From Dyadobacter psychrophilus (GTDB taxonomy: Bacteria; Bacteroidota; Bacteroidia; Cytophagales; Spirosomataceae): a stretch of 64,000 nt of DNA. Location of the stretch: positions 1,581,604 through 1,645,603 of the forward strand of contig NZ_FUZA01000002.1 in NCBI RefSeq assembly GCF_900167945.1. The letters run 5' to 3'. The notes beneath the pieces are model-generated. The model did not search any database. It had not been told where the DNA came from and was given only the letters and a program-made list of their open reading frames with translations. The position numbers were made by a program, and so were the translations under genes. Below are positions 8,522-17,985 of the stretch, piece by piece. Each line of letters starts with the position of its first letter. The first letter of the stretch is position 1.

Positions 8522-9172
8522 AATTAAAAGTATTATTAGTATCTGTAAGTTTATTTACCTGAATCCTGATTTAAACAGCAATTAAAATTATTACATTATT
8601 ATTAAAGCCGCGAATACGGCATAGATTATTTAAGTTTCCTTCACTTCAAGAAGTTGGAAATAGGTGTTGTGTCTTCTACAAATGAGCCGAGCTTTTAGAT
8701 AAGCCAGCCAGCTAGTTTACAAGAAGTGATACCACAACCTTAAGTACTCAAGGCATCCATTCTAATTACGCATGTGAAATGAAGCTGGTTATTAGGTTTA
8801 TAAGCCAGTAAACTTCATAATATAATGCTTAAACATCACGGTGGCAAAGAAAAGGTAAAGTTTCTCAGCAGAAACAATTTCCATGTTAAAGGATATAAAA
8901 AATTGGGAGGCAGAATTTTTACTGTATTGATCTAGTGTAACTTCTTTAATTTTATAGAAATTGCACTATTCCAACAAACACCTTCCCTATCAGAAGAACT
9001 TCACCCACCCCACCCTTCCAAGTAAACTATTGACAACCAATCTACGTTTACACAATTGAAGGCAATAAAATGCATTTTGAAAACTGTAAATATTTCCCTC
9101 ATTCCATAACTATTTTAATACCACAAAAAAAGCCCCTAACAGAAACCCGGGGCGATTGAAACAGACATTATC
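8522..9172. other. Long AT-rich intergenic region at the right edge of the defence island
   Basis: There is no convincing gene in these 651 bp. The left part must hold the promoter of the ATPase/TOPRIM pair. One 36-codon frame (8826-8936, starting MLKHHGGKEKVKF) exists but resembles nothing I know and is too short to call. At 9126-9156 GCCCC and GGGGC flank a short loop; on the reverse strand a run of T follows, resembling a terminator. Confidence 0.4.
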
Positions 9173-9544
9173 ATGATACGATTACAAAAACACACGAAAC
9201 AGAATAAGACAAAAGAGCAGCGCCAGGAGTCTTCGGCTAACCGTTACTCTGTACTTTATACGCTTAAGGGACAGTATCAGCACGTAGGATGTTCGTCGGA
9301 GGAAGAGGCGCAGTATGTACTGGGCATGCTGATGACAGATGGCAACCGCGTTCCGGTTGGGATTTATGATTCTAACACGGATTCTTTTGAATGGGAGATC
9401 ATTGGCCAGTATTTTCACAGCCAGGATTCTATCAGTGACCAACAGGAACGTCTGCACGAAGTGCTTACCATATCCCGCACATTGCGTCGCCGCGATGCCA
9501 GCTGGCAGCCAGGTTACTTGCAAAAACCTAGCTTTTTCGCTTAA
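9173..9544 (+). CDS. Conserved-looking hypothetical protein, 123 aa
   Basis: The product begins MIRLQKHTKQNKTKEQRQES, a very basic tail. A compact region of about 80 residues follows (RYSVLYTLKGQYQHVGCSSE, then VPVGIYDSNTDSFEWE). The middle looks like a small beta-rich domain of the kind found in Bacteroidota-specific cytoplasmic proteins, but I do not recognise a named family. The codon choice and charge pattern look coding, and the reverse frame does not. A GC-rich hairpin at 9558-9583 lies just after the stop and may end the transcript. Function unknown. Confidence 0.6.
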   Translation: MIRLQKHTKQNKTKEQRQESSANRYSVLYTLKGQYQHVGCSSEEEAQYVLGMLMTDGNRVPVGIYDSNTDSFEWEIIGQYFHSQDSISDQQERLHEVLTISRTLRRRDASWQPGYLQKPSFFA

Positions 9545-9606
9545 AAACAGATATTGCAATGCGGGCGTGCTTGGTTGCGCCCGCGTTGCTCATTTAACAG
9601 TGCGTA

Positions 9607-9969
9607 CTACCGAAAATGCAAAACAACCAAAGCCACAATGGCCGGTAACGCCTGTACGTAAAATATTTTTTTGCTGGCTGTAACGGCTCCGTAAATGCCG
9701 GCGACGATTACGCAGGTCAGGAAGAAAATGGCGATGTGGAATGCCCAGTGACCTTCGAGAAAAAAATACCAGATCAGGCCAGCTGCCAGAAATCCGTTGT
9801 ACAATCCCTGGTTGGCGGCAAGCGTTTTGGTAGGTTTAAACAGCTCCGGCGCCAGCGAGCCTTTGAATATTTCCTTGCCTTTTGTTTCCCAGGCAAACAT
9901 TTCGATGTAGAGAATGTAAAGATGTTCAAGCGCCACGAGGCCGACGAGGATTTTGCCAAGGATTTCCAT
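9607..9969 (-). CDS. DUF1304 family membrane protein
   Basis: The 120-residue integral membrane protein has four hydrophobic segments. The family hallmarks are LVALEHLYILYIEMFAWETK near the start and ANQGLYNGFLAAGLIW in the second segment. DUF1304 proteins are small four-helix inner-membrane proteins of unknown activity. It is transcribed alone; the next gene on the same strand starts far upstream at 10830. Confidence 0.88.
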   Translation of the reverse strand: MEILGKILVGLVALEHLYILYIEMFAWETKGKEIFKGSLAPELFKPTKTLAANQGLYNGFLAAGLIWYFFLEGHWAFHIAIFFLTCVIVAGIYGAVTASKKIFYVQALPAIVALVVLHFR

Positions 9970-10083
9970 AAGTGGATTGGGCTAGGTTGACAAATGGGAT
10001 GACTTATTAATATTACAAAAAAATAGCTGACCATTCTAATTCAGGAAATGGCCAGCTCTTTTGCTTATTTCAATATTCAATTT

Positions 10084-10830
10084 CTACTTCAAACCTTTCC
10101 CCGTAGCGGCCCAGTAAATGCCTCCGTACAGGTGATCGAGGAATGATTGATCTGAGTAAACCAATCCGATGTGGCCCAGCCCGGTGTAGAATGCGCGGCC
10201 GCCGTCGTAGTTGTGATACCAGGCCATTGGGTGTTCTGCGCCCATTCCGGTGCCTTGGTTGGTTTTTGGATCGTATGATTTTTCGTCGAGTGTTATCAGG
10301 ATTTTGAGGTCGTCGGCGTTGTATGGCTTTTTGTATTCGTACCATTCATCCGTCCAGAGGAGGCGTTTTGGGAAGCGCTCCAAGCCTGGGAAATTGCTGT
10401 CTTTTACGTCCAGAAATGCGGTTTGCTGTGCCGGGTGAGTTTTGAAATACATCCCTACCAACTTGCCATACCACGCCCAATCGTATTCCGTATCGGCCGC
10501 GGAGTGGATCCCTACGAAGCCTTTTCCGCTTTTGATGTATTTTTCAAATGTTGCCTGTTGTGCATCATTGAGAATGTCGCCCGTCGTGTTCAGAAAAATG
10601 ACGGCTGCATAATTGGCCAGTCCTTTTTCACTGAAAACATCTGCATTTTCCTGCCAGTCCACTGAGAAATTGTGGCGCGAAGCGAGGTTTCTGATTCCGG
10701 CAACGCCTTCGTGGATGGAAACGTGGTGAAAACCTGCTGTTTTGGTAAATAATAACACTTTAAACTGCTGCGCCTGGGCGTATGCCGCGCTCACAATGAC
10801 AAGAAGCAGTGGCAGTAATTTTTTGAACAT
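10084..10830 (-). CDS. ThuA domain-containing protein, secreted
   Basis: The 248-residue protein starts with a clear signal peptide ending AYAQAQQ (residues about 1-20). The mature part is a single ThuA-like domain with a glutamine-amidotransferase-like fold: VLLFTKTAGFHHVSIHEGVA, then GFVGIHSAADTEYDWAWYGK, then HPMAWYHNYDGGRAFYTGLG. ThuA-family proteins in Bacteroidota usually accompany sugar-utilisation genes; the name comes from trehalose utilisation in rhizobia. The conserved His and Asp residues in GIHSAADTEYDW are kept. It shares strand and theme with the BNR protein upstream at 10905-12221. Confidence 0.92.
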   Translation of the reverse strand: MFKKLLPLLLVIVSAAYAQAQQFKVLLFTKTAGFHHVSIHEGVAGIRNLASRHNFSVDWQENADVFSEKGLANYAAVIFLNTTGDILNDAQQATFEKYIKSGKGFVGIHSAADTEYDWAWYGKLVGMYFKTHPAQQTAFLDVKDSNFPGLERFPKRLLWTDEWYEYKKPYNADDLKILITLDEKSYDPKTNQGTGMGAEHPMAWYHNYDGGRAFYTGLGHIGLVYSDQSFLDHLYGGIYWAATGKGLK

Positions 10831-10904
10831 AATGTTTTGGGATTCGGTGTTTAAACGGGGAATTTCTGTTTACTATTAAAACAAGAGTGGCGTGAAATAT
10901 ACTT

Positions 10905-12221
10905 TTAGCGAGATGTCAATTCTTTCCAGACAATGCGCGTGTCGTAATCGGTATAATGCACATACTTGTGGTTTTGCATCCATAACAGAATGTTTTTGTC
11001 GCCCTTCTTTTTGTAACGCGGGATCACGGGGCGCACATTATCCAGCTTCGAATCCCTGGTAACGGGCGTTATTTTCCAGGTTTTGCCGAGATCTTTCGTT
11101 TCGCCTTTCGAGATCTCAAACACATTATTAACCTCATGTGAAAAATAGACAATGGAAGGTTCGAGCGGATCGATGGTAAGGCCGCCGGAATAGTTCTCTT
11201 CACGTTCTTTTTTGCCCTCGGGCGTTTGCGGAAACCATTTCCCGGAGTCGATCAGATGATGGTCATTCCATTTTTTACCATCAAAAACGGTGTAATAATA
11301 TTGATGGTTTTCATTGGTCGGGTAACGCGTGTAAGCGACAACGGGTCTTCCTTTCTGGTCGATTACAATGTCAAATATCCAGGCCTTGCCGGTTTCAGGC
11401 GTGGCTTTGTAAACAACCGTGGCATCGGACGGGTGGAATGGCAGCTGGTCAATGTTCGCGATTTTTGTGCCGTCTGCGCGCCAGAAAGCGCCTTTTTCGT
11501 AATAGCAATAGTAAACAGAATTCAGCGGTTCGGCATTGGGATGACCGTCTGTAAAAATGAGATGGATTTTTGATTTGCCATCGGAATAATATTTAACATA
11601 AGGCCGGTTATTGGTATCCAAAGCCTTCGAAGTGATCACCACAACCGGATCAGACCATGTTTTGCCGTTGTCGGTAGATGTGATGAAATTTGGCTTGAAA
11701 CCCACCCAACGGCCGAAACTGTACACCTTGTTATTTTCCGAACTTAATACAAACGGATTGGCGTAAGTGTAAGTCTCGCGCTTGAATTTGGCTAGCAACG
11801 CGGCTGTTTGTGGCTTAAAGACGATTGAATCAGAGAATGTTGTGATGTCCAGTGGTTTTAAAGTAGTATTCTGGATCACGCCCATTGCGTCTTTGCTTCC
11901 GCCGTGCCATGTGTATTGGGTTAAAATGGTTTTGTCCGGCAGTTGCAGAAAAGCCGGATTGTCGTGATCATCGATTTCCAGCTTGGTATAGAGCGTTTTC
12001 TGAACCGTTTTTCCGGATTTAAGATCCAGGGAAGCCGCAACGATATCGCCTGATTTGGTCACCCAGCCGGTGACGACTTGCCCGTTTTTATCGTTGGTAT
12101 AAATGGCGCGCGGATCGCTGAACCAGCACCAGGCGCCGTCTTCGGTCAATGCAGACACATTTTGAGCTTGAATTTTGCCGGCTAAGCAAATCAATACCAA
12201 CATCAAGACGCGGATTTTCAT
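10905..12221 (-). CDS. BNR repeat-containing secreted protein (BNR_4 type)
   Basis: The 438-residue protein has a signal peptide (residues 1-19, ending KIQAQ), followed by a propeller-like domain. It opens DGAWCWFSDPRAIYTN and then shows HGGSKDAMGVIQNT, FITSTDNGKTWSDP and SGGLTIDPLEPSIVYFSH. The Asp-box pattern S-x-D-x-G-x-x-W is clear in the third. BNR_4 proteins are related to sialidase-like and rhamnogalacturonan-linked propellers. Here it is probably an extracytoplasmic glycan-processing or glycan-binding protein; no catalytic residue can be assigned. It lies 11 bp after the methyltransferase gene on the same strand. Confidence 0.85.
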   Translation of the reverse strand: MKIRVLMLVLICLAGKIQAQNVSALTEDGAWCWFSDPRAIYTNDKNGQVVTGWVTKSGDIVAASLDLKSGKTVQKTLYTKLEIDDHDNPAFLQLPDKTILTQYTWHGGSKDAMGVIQNTTLKPLDITTFSDSIVFKPQTAALLAKFKRETYTYANPFVLSSENNKVYSFGRWVGFKPNFITSTDNGKTWSDPVVVITSKALDTNNRPYVKYYSDGKSKIHLIFTDGHPNAEPLNSVYYCYYEKGAFWRADGTKIANIDQLPFHPSDATVVYKATPETGKAWIFDIVIDQKGRPVVAYTRYPTNENHQYYYTVFDGKKWNDHHLIDSGKWFPQTPEGKKEREENYSGGLTIDPLEPSIVYFSHEVNNVFEISKGETKDLGKTWKITPVTRDSKLDNVRPVIPRYKKKGDKNILLWMQNHKYVHYTDYDTRIVWKELTSR

Positions 12222-12232
12222 ATTTTATCTGA

Positions 12233-13015
12233 TTATAATTCAGTGATTCCGCCATCATTCGCGGCAAATGGGTGTTCCTCCTTTTTCTTAAAACGGGACA
12301 TGAAAGACTCAAACCAGGTCTCTTTCTTCAATTCCGTTGGTTCGTAAGGCTTTATTGTCTTTTTACCAATTTGCTTGTGAAACGGCTTTTTGCGCAGTTG
12401 CTTTTCGAAAACGACAATAGAATCGTAGAATGCAATGCTGTTAATGTGATCGGTTATTTCATTGATAGTCACCTTACTTTTATCGATAACGTGACTGTCA
12501 TAGAGCGAGTCAACCAGGTGTTTGGACTGTTCAATGAATGAGTTCGGATTTTTGAGGCCGCCATGAAATTCGGCCCAATAGGAAGTGTGCGTATCCTCAA
12601 CCAGATACAAACCACCTTCTTTCACCTTCATATAAAGGGTTTCAAACGACACACGCTGCTGATTCATCGTATGCCCGCCATCGTCGATAATGAAGTCGAG
12701 CTCAGGCAATTGGCTGGCAACATTTTCTAAAAACGCCTTGTCACTCTGAGAGCCAATAAAGATCGTTGTGTTTTCTTCTTCTAACTTTTTACAATCGGGG
12801 TTAATGTCGATGGCATAGACATGCACATTTGCTCCGAAATATTTTTTCCAAAGCTGCATCGAACCGCCATGCGAAATGCCGATTTCCAGCATATTAACCT
12901 TCTGACCACGATATTTAGCGAAATATTTTTCATAAATATCAAAATAATGGTCCCACTTATGGATCAGATTTCCACGGTGGCTGTAAAAAAGATCTCTCAA
13001 AGATTCATTGTGCAT
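12233..13015 (-). CDS. Class I SAM-dependent methyltransferase
   Basis: The 260-residue protein carries the Rossmann-fold SAM-binding motif I (KVNMLEIGISHGGSMQLWKK, around residues 40-60), the acidic end of the second strand (VHVYAIDINPDCKKLEE) and motif post-II (ELDFIIDDGGHTMNQQ). A later strand reads GGLYLVEDTHTSYWAE. The arrangement is like that of glycan or antibiotic O-methyltransferases of the CmcI/TylF-like group, whose members act on sugars and cell-surface polymers. The acceptor is unknown. Transcribed with the BNR gene on the same strand, spacing 11 bp. Confidence 0.88.
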   Translation of the reverse strand: MHNESLRDLFYSHRGNLIHKWDHYFDIYEKYFAKYRGQKVNMLEIGISHGGSMQLWKKYFGANVHVYAIDINPDCKKLEEENTTIFIGSQSDKAFLENVASQLPELDFIIDDGGHTMNQQRVSFETLYMKVKEGGLYLVEDTHTSYWAEFHGGLKNPNSFIEQSKHLVDSLYDSHVIDKSKVTINEITDHINSIAFYDSIVVFEKQLRKKPFHKQIGKKTIKPYEPTELKKETWFESFMSRFKKKEEHPFAANDGGITEL

Positions 13016-13058
13016 GGCGTAGTCAAGTGGTTTTTACAAATGTAACCGCTTCCCATCT

Positions 13059-13424
13059 TTAAACAAATGCATGCCTTTTCATATCCTTAAAAGCCCATTC
13101 TGCCATGGCATTGATCACTGGTTCGAGATCCCGGCCCGAATCTGTAAGCGTGTAAGTCACATAAGGCGGCACAACCGGCTTGGCTTCGCGGATCAATAAC
13201 TTGTCGCTTTCGAGCTGTTTCAAATGCTGAATGAGCATTTTCTCCGTAATGTGCGGCATAGCCTTCTTAATCTCCGAATAGCGCTTGCTGCCCGCCAGCA
13301 GGTGAAACAAAATAATGGGTTTCCAATGTCCGCCGATCTTATTCATCACATAAGTGACCGGGCATTCCTGCAACACGATCTCCCGGTTGGCATTGTACGT
13401 CGAGCTTTCTTTGACCTTTGTCAT
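13059..13424 (-). CDS. HxlR-family transcriptional regulator
   Basis: The 121-residue winged-helix protein shows the HxlR signature: ECPVTYVMNKIGGHWKPIIL near residues 20-40, including the conserved N-terminal cysteine often used for redox or electrophile sensing. Next comes RYSEIKKAMPHITEKMLIQH (recognition helix) and a wing ending YVTYTLTDSGRDLEPVI. It is divergent from the NmrA-type oxidoreductase gene at 13505, which HxlR proteins commonly repress. The 80-bp gap holds tandem GTAAGTAC repeats. Confidence 0.93.
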   Translation of the reverse strand: MTKVKESSTYNANREIVLQECPVTYVMNKIGGHWKPIILFHLLAGSKRYSEIKKAMPHITEKMLIQHLKQLESDKLLIREAKPVVPPYVTYTLTDSGRDLEPVINAMAEWAFKDMKRHAFV

Positions 13425-13440
13425 TGATACATACTTTGGG

Positions 13441-13486
13441 GTAAGTACTTGTCTAAAAGTAAGTACAAATATAGCTTTGCAACATC
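13441..13486 (+). promoter_or_regulatory. Promoter and putative HxlR operator of the NmrA-type gene
   Basis: GTAAGTAC occurs at 13441-13448 and again at 13459-13466, an 18-bp spacing. The first copy forms an imperfect dyad, GTACTT (13445-13450) against AAGTAA (13457-13462). Downstream, TTG at 13450-13452 and TAGCTTTG about 20 bp further fit the Bacteroidota promoter consensus (TTG, then TAnnTTTG). Repeats overlapping the -33 region suggest repression by the adjacent HxlR protein. Confidence 0.55.
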
Positions 13487-13504
13487 ATTAAACAAAAAAA
13501 GAAC

Positions 13505-14395
13505 ATGAAATATATCATCACAGGGTCACTAGGAAATATCAGCAGACCTGTTACCAAAAACTTAGTCGCAGCAGGACACGACGTAACCGTTATCAGCAGC
13601 AGTGCAGATAAAAAATCAGAAATCGAATCGCTGGGCGCAACAGCCGCCATCGGCTCTGTAACCGACGCCGGATTTTTGAAAACCACATTTCAAAATGCAG
13701 ACGTAGCTTATTTAATGATCCCAAGCAGCTTTGCACTCACTGACTACGCAGCATTCCAGCTGGAAGTTGCTGACAAATATTTAGACGCATTAAAAAGCAG
13801 CAACATCAAACACGTCGTGCTGCTCAGCAGCTTGGGCGCACAGATGCGGAAAGGTGCCGGGCCGATCGATGCATTGGGATATCTGGAAGAAAAATTACCC
13901 GAACTGCCTGATCTTAATGTCAATTTCCTCCGCCCCTCCTACTTCTTCTCAAACCTGTTCAGCCTCGCCGGAATGATCAAACACGCGGGCATTGCAGGAA
14001 ACAATTTCGGCGATACAGATGAAAAACTGGTGTTAACACACACCGACCACATTGCCGAAGTGGCAACGGATGCACTACTGCATCTCTTCACAGGAAAAAA
14101 CATCACAAACATTGCCAACGACGAACGCCACCCGAGCGAAATCGCAGCAGTCTTAGGTAACGCCGTTGCCAAACCAAACACGCCCTGGATCACGTTTTCC
14201 GACGATGATGCCTACAAAGGAATGCTAGGCGCAGGCCTGAATGAAAGCTTCGCCAAACTCTATCTGGCTATGGGACAAGCTCTCAGGAGTGGTAAAATGC
14301 AGGAGGAATATTGGAAAAACCGGCCGGAGAAGTTGGGTGATTATAAATTGGAAGATTTCGCTAAGGAGTTTGCCGGGGCGTACGCGGGAGCTTAA
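13505..14395 (+). CDS. NmrA-like NAD(P)-binding oxidoreductase
   Basis: The 296-residue protein has an N-terminal Rossmann motif, KYIITGSLGNISRPVTKNLV, with the G-x-x-G-x-x-x-x pattern at residues 6-14. Further atypical short-chain dehydrogenase features follow: SNIKHVVLLSSLGAQ and LNVNFLRPSYFFSNL, the latter replacing the YxxxK of classical SDRs. Such NmrA/QOR2-type proteins bind NAD(P) and act as quinone or electrophile reductases or redox sensors. The divergent HxlR gene is the probable regulator. A strong terminator follows at 14404-14437. Confidence 0.88.
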   Translation: MKYIITGSLGNISRPVTKNLVAAGHDVTVISSSADKKSEIESLGATAAIGSVTDAGFLKTTFQNADVAYLMIPSSFALTDYAAFQLEVADKYLDALKSSNIKHVVLLSSLGAQMRKGAGPIDALGYLEEKLPELPDLNVNFLRPSYFFSNLFSLAGMIKHAGIAGNNFGDTDEKLVLTHTDHIAEVATDALLHLFTGKNITNIANDERHPSEIAAVLGNAVAKPNTPWITFSDDDAYKGMLGAGLNESFAKLYLAMGQALRSGKMQEEYWKNRPEKLGDYKLEDFAKEFAGAYAGA

Positions 14396-14403
14396 TAAAA
14401 CAC

Positions 14404-14437
14404 AAAAGCGACCCATAAATTGCCAAGGGTCGCTTTT
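14404..14437. terminator. Bidirectional rho-independent terminator
   Basis: The perfect 11-bp stem AAAAGCGACCC (14404-14414) pairs with GGGTCGCTTTT (14427-14437) around a 12-nt loop. A/T runs on both sides allow termination of the NmrA gene and of the convergent PVC-heme gene. Confidence 0.85.
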
Positions 14438-14466
14438 GCTTTAAACATTAATTAACTACTCGCCAA

Positions 14467-17400
14467 TCACTTCCCCATCCGCAACCGCGTCTGCGCGCTG
14501 CCGTCTGCGTCTTTCAACTCGATCTTCAAACCGCCATCCTTTACCACGCCCCGATCAATAACCAGCGTAATCTGCTGGATTCCCGGGCTTAGTGGGGCCG
14601 TAATGTTCTCGCCGGACATTTTCACTGGTTTATTGGCGATGTAAGCACTTATTCCGTTTGAAATGTTTGACGTCAATGTCACATTGCCTTTTGTTAGCAC
14701 TTCAATGTCAAATCGCACAATACTGAATGATTTTCCGGCTGTAGTTTCTACGACCGGCACTTCGTCTAGTGGTAATTCGCCGGAAACCTTGCTGTAAACC
14801 GGAGCGTAAGTGACTTTTGCGTTTTTGTTTACAGTAAACGCGCCTTCACTCATTTTGCTGGCTGTTTGCTTGTCGGCAGTAACGCTTTCCCATCGTCTTA
14901 CGAACCTGGTATTGGGAACGCGGAAATCGCCTGACTCTCCCATTTTTGTCAGGAAGCCGACGAGATTGATAAACTCAGTCTGGTCGAGGCTGGCGGTAAG
15001 GCCGGGAGGCATCAGGGAGCCTGGGACTTTCTCCATTACCTGTAATTGGCTTTTGGCAATGGAAACTTCCTTACCCGTCACGTCACGTATAATCACCTCC
15101 GATGCACCGTCGCTAGCCAGGTAACCCAACATTTCTGAGCCATCTTTCTTCACCACCCGTTTCAGATCATAACCTTCTTTGATTGACAAATTAGGATACA
15201 AAATAGAACGAATGATCGTTTCCGGCGGCGAACTCGTTCCTAAGCTGCTCAAATCCGGCCCGATCAATCCGCCCGCTCCGCCAATGGCGTGACAAGTCGT
15301 GCAGCTAGCCTCTACGCGACGGAAAATTTGCTCTCCTTTTGCAGGATCACCTTTTTCTCTCACCAGTTTCGCAAGTCCGGCAATCTGATCATCATTCAAA
15401 TCCTGTGGCATTTTCTGAGTCGGCATCGAACCACCTGAGGCTTCCAATGCTTTTTTCAGCGCAAGCATTTCGTCAATGTTCTGGCGCGTCCAGCCCGCGC
15501 GCGTTTGCACGAGTCGGCGACCGGCTTTTGCGGTGGCTTCCGGGATTTTCTTGGCGGCAATGGCGTCGGCTAATGCCGCTGCTCCCGGATTTGTGGAGAT
15601 AAATGCCATGAAAAGGTCGCTCATATCCGTGTCTGCTGGCAATGTCCGCATAAGTTCTGTTCCTATGCGTGCCGCTTCTTTCGGGTCCAGTTTGGCCAGT
15701 TGCGCTGCTGCGATCATCCGCACTTCCGGTGCATTTTTAGCGCCCGTCATGTCAACCGTCAGTTTTGTTGCCTTATCCTTGTCAACGGCTGTCAGCGACG
15801 CCAATGCGGCTCTCTTTGTGTTCGGTGTTCCTGTCTGGATCAAACCGGTAAGGCGATCATTCAGCTGTGTCAGCTTCCAAAGTCCGATCAACCGGATTGC
15901 GCTCAGGCTTACGGCTTCATCGTCATTTCCAATAAAATTGGCGATGCGCTCCGGCGACTTGTCTGGCTTCACATTCCGCTGGCCAGCAGCATCTTCCAAT
16001 GCGGCGAGCTGTGCAGCAACATTCTTATCTTTATTTGTTAATGCCAGATCCAGCAACATATTCAGGTCTGACGGCTGTCCTAACCTTGCAATGCTCGTTA
16101 GCACATCTTTTTGATAACCCTCAGGCACATCGCCTTTCTGGTAAAGCTGAACAAGCAGCGAAGCCGCCTCGGGACTTGTGGCCGACTTCAATGCATAAGC
16201 CGTTTTCTTGGCATCGCCCAACAGGTTCGGGTCCGTATTCAGTTTTGCAAGCCATATCGGCTCCAATTCACGCACAGTTTGCCACAATGCAAAATCCAGG
16301 AACTCATCCATTTGGCCATCCAGAACCGACAATGCATTCTTGGCAGCATCAGCCGTTTTGGTTTTCCGCAATGCAATGACTGCTTCCATTCTCACCTGCG
16401 CATGTTCGTCTTTTACAGCCTTAGCAAGCAAGGTGGGCACATTCTGCACTTTTGGAAACCACAATTCCAGCGCCCGCAACGCTGCTGCGCGTGCATTATG
16501 GCTTTTTGCATTCAACAATTCCAGTAAAATCGGCTGATTAAACGTTTCAAGCGTCTGATAAACCCAAAGCGCTTCCAGCAAATTATGCTCGTAATTCGCA
16601 TCATTTTTGTCCAAACCCTGCACCCACTTTTCCAGAGCAGGGACCACTTCTTTTGCACCTTTTGCCTTCAAAACCTGCTTAGCCTGCAAGCGAGTCCATT
16701 CTTCCGGTAATTTCAATGATTCCAAAAGTTCGGCTGTGCTGGCTTTGGCCAGCTGTGGCTTGGTAACAAGCGGACGGTTCTTCGCCACGATCCGCCAGAT
16801 ACGACCATGCTGCTGGTCACGGCGCGGGTCGTGAAAATCCACTTCACCGTGCTGAATGATAGGGTTATACCAGTCGGCCACGTATATCGCGCCATCCGGG
16901 CCCACGTTGATATCCACAGGACGGAATGCAACATTGTCCGTCCACATGAGGTCGTCTGCTTGTTTTGAAGCGTAGCCTGCACCTTGTTCTTCGAGTTTGA
17001 AACTGTTGATGCGGTTGGCACGGAAGTCGTTCGTGATCATTCTGCCTTGCCATGCGTCGGGCAAATGTTTACCCGAAACCACGTCCAAGCCGCTGTGTTT
17101 GGGCTGGCCCGGATTGAGGCCCCGCATGATGCGCGCTGCACCCGGGGCGGTTACAAATGTTGCTCCCGGAAAACCGTAGTTAATACCCTCTCCGCCTGCT
17201 CCATCCGTCAGGAACGATTGTCCCCAGCGGTCAAATTGCAATCCCCACGGATTTACTAAGCCCTTCGCATACACTTCCATGTCCAGGTTACGCGTATTGA
17301 GCGCCCACACGCCGCCGCCTTCCAGCCGTTTTATGCCAAAAGGCGTCTCCACGTGACTGTAAATGTAAATTGACTGGTTGAAATACATTCTTCCTTCCGG

Positions 17401-17925
17401 CCCCCAGCGGAACGTATGGATCAAATGGTGCGTGTCACCCGTTCCGAAACCGTTGAGTACGCGGCGTTTTTTATCCGCTTTTCCATCGCCGTCCGTGTCC
17501 GAGAAATGGAGAATTTCGGTTGAATTGGCTACATATACGCCGCCATCACCCGGCAAAATTCCGGTTGGCTGAATAAGTCCTTCGGCAAAAACGGTTGACT
17601 TGTCGGCTTTACCGTCCCCGTCTGTATCTTCCAGAACAAAGATCTTGTCATTGGCGGATTCGCCCGTTTTTAAATGCGGATAAACTGTGCTGCTCACGAC
17701 CCATAAGCGCCCTTCTGCGTCCCAGTTCATCTGGATCGGCTTGGCAACCATCGGGTCGGAGGCGAATAGTGTAACTTCAAATCCCTCGGCCACTTTGAAG
17801 GAAGCCAGTTCTTTCTGAACATCGGGATCGGGATCCTCCTTAATGTTCTGAACCTTGTTAGAAGAGGTGGTAAGCAGGATCGTCGCCATCAGCGTCGCTC
17901 CGTATAGTAACTTGGTTGCTTTCAT
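14467..17925 (-). CDS. PVC-type heme-binding CxxCH protein with HEAT repeats (membrane-bound dehydrogenase type)
   Basis: I chose the ATG at 17925 (MKATKLLYGA) over a TTG-initiated extension to 17946. The roughly 1150-residue exported protein has a signal segment, then an N-terminal beta-propeller of the Pirellula/Verrucomicrobium membrane-bound dehydrogenase type (residues about 50-400, with VADWYNPIIQHGEVDFHDPR). HEAT-like helical repeats fill about 420-830. A c-type cytochrome domain follows with CTTCH at about 875-879, in CTTCHAIGGAGGLIGPDLSSLG. The C-terminal domain is beta-rich. Such proteins are periplasmic oxidoreductases linked to polysaccharide catabolism; the electron donor is unknown. 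Same strand as the SGNH hydrolase 60 bp upstream, so probably one operon. Confidence 0.88.
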   Translation of the reverse strand: MKATKLLYGATLMATILLTTSSNKVQNIKEDPDPDVQKELASFKVAEGFEVTLFASDPMVAKPIQMNWDAEGRLWVVSSTVYPHLKTGESANDKIFVLEDTDGDGKADKSTVFAEGLIQPTGILPGDGGVYVANSTEILHFSDTDGDGKADKKRRVLNGFGTGDTHHLIHTFRWGPEGRMYFNQSIYIYSHVETPFGIKRLEGGGVWALNTRNLDMEVYAKGLVNPWGLQFDRWGQSFLTDGAGGEGINYGFPGATFVTAPGAARIMRGLNPGQPKHSGLDVVSGKHLPDAWQGRMITNDFRANRINSFKLEEQGAGYASKQADDLMWTDNVAFRPVDINVGPDGAIYVADWYNPIIQHGEVDFHDPRRDQQHGRIWRIVAKNRPLVTKPQLAKASTAELLESLKLPEEWTRLQAKQVLKAKGAKEVVPALEKWVQGLDKNDANYEHNLLEALWVYQTLETFNQPILLELLNAKSHNARAAALRALELWFPKVQNVPTLLAKAVKDEHAQVRMEAVIALRKTKTADAAKNALSVLDGQMDEFLDFALWQTVRELEPIWLAKLNTDPNLLGDAKKTAYALKSATSPEAASLLVQLYQKGDVPEGYQKDVLTSIARLGQPSDLNMLLDLALTNKDKNVAAQLAALEDAAGQRNVKPDKSPERIANFIGNDDEAVSLSAIRLIGLWKLTQLNDRLTGLIQTGTPNTKRAALASLTAVDKDKATKLTVDMTGAKNAPEVRMIAAAQLAKLDPKEAARIGTELMRTLPADTDMSDLFMAFISTNPGAAALADAIAAKKIPEATAKAGRRLVQTRAGWTRQNIDEMLALKKALEASGGSMPTQKMPQDLNDDQIAGLAKLVREKGDPAKGEQIFRRVEASCTTCHAIGGAGGLIGPDLSSLGTSSPPETIIRSILYPNLSIKEGYDLKRVVKKDGSEMLGYLASDGASEVIIRDVTGKEVSIAKSQLQVMEKVPGSLMPPGLTASLDQTEFINLVGFLTKMGESGDFRVPNTRFVRRWESVTADKQTASKMSEGAFTVNKNAKVTYAPVYSKVSGELPLDEVPVVETTAGKSFSIVRFDIEVLTKGNVTLTSNISNGISAYIANKPVKMSGENITAPLSPGIQQITLVIDRGVVKDGGLKIELKDADGSAQTRLRMGK

Positions 17926-17985
17926 ATTTTTGGAGGCAGCTCGCAACTGCCTGTATAATTTTTGATAAATATCATTTGTAATGGG

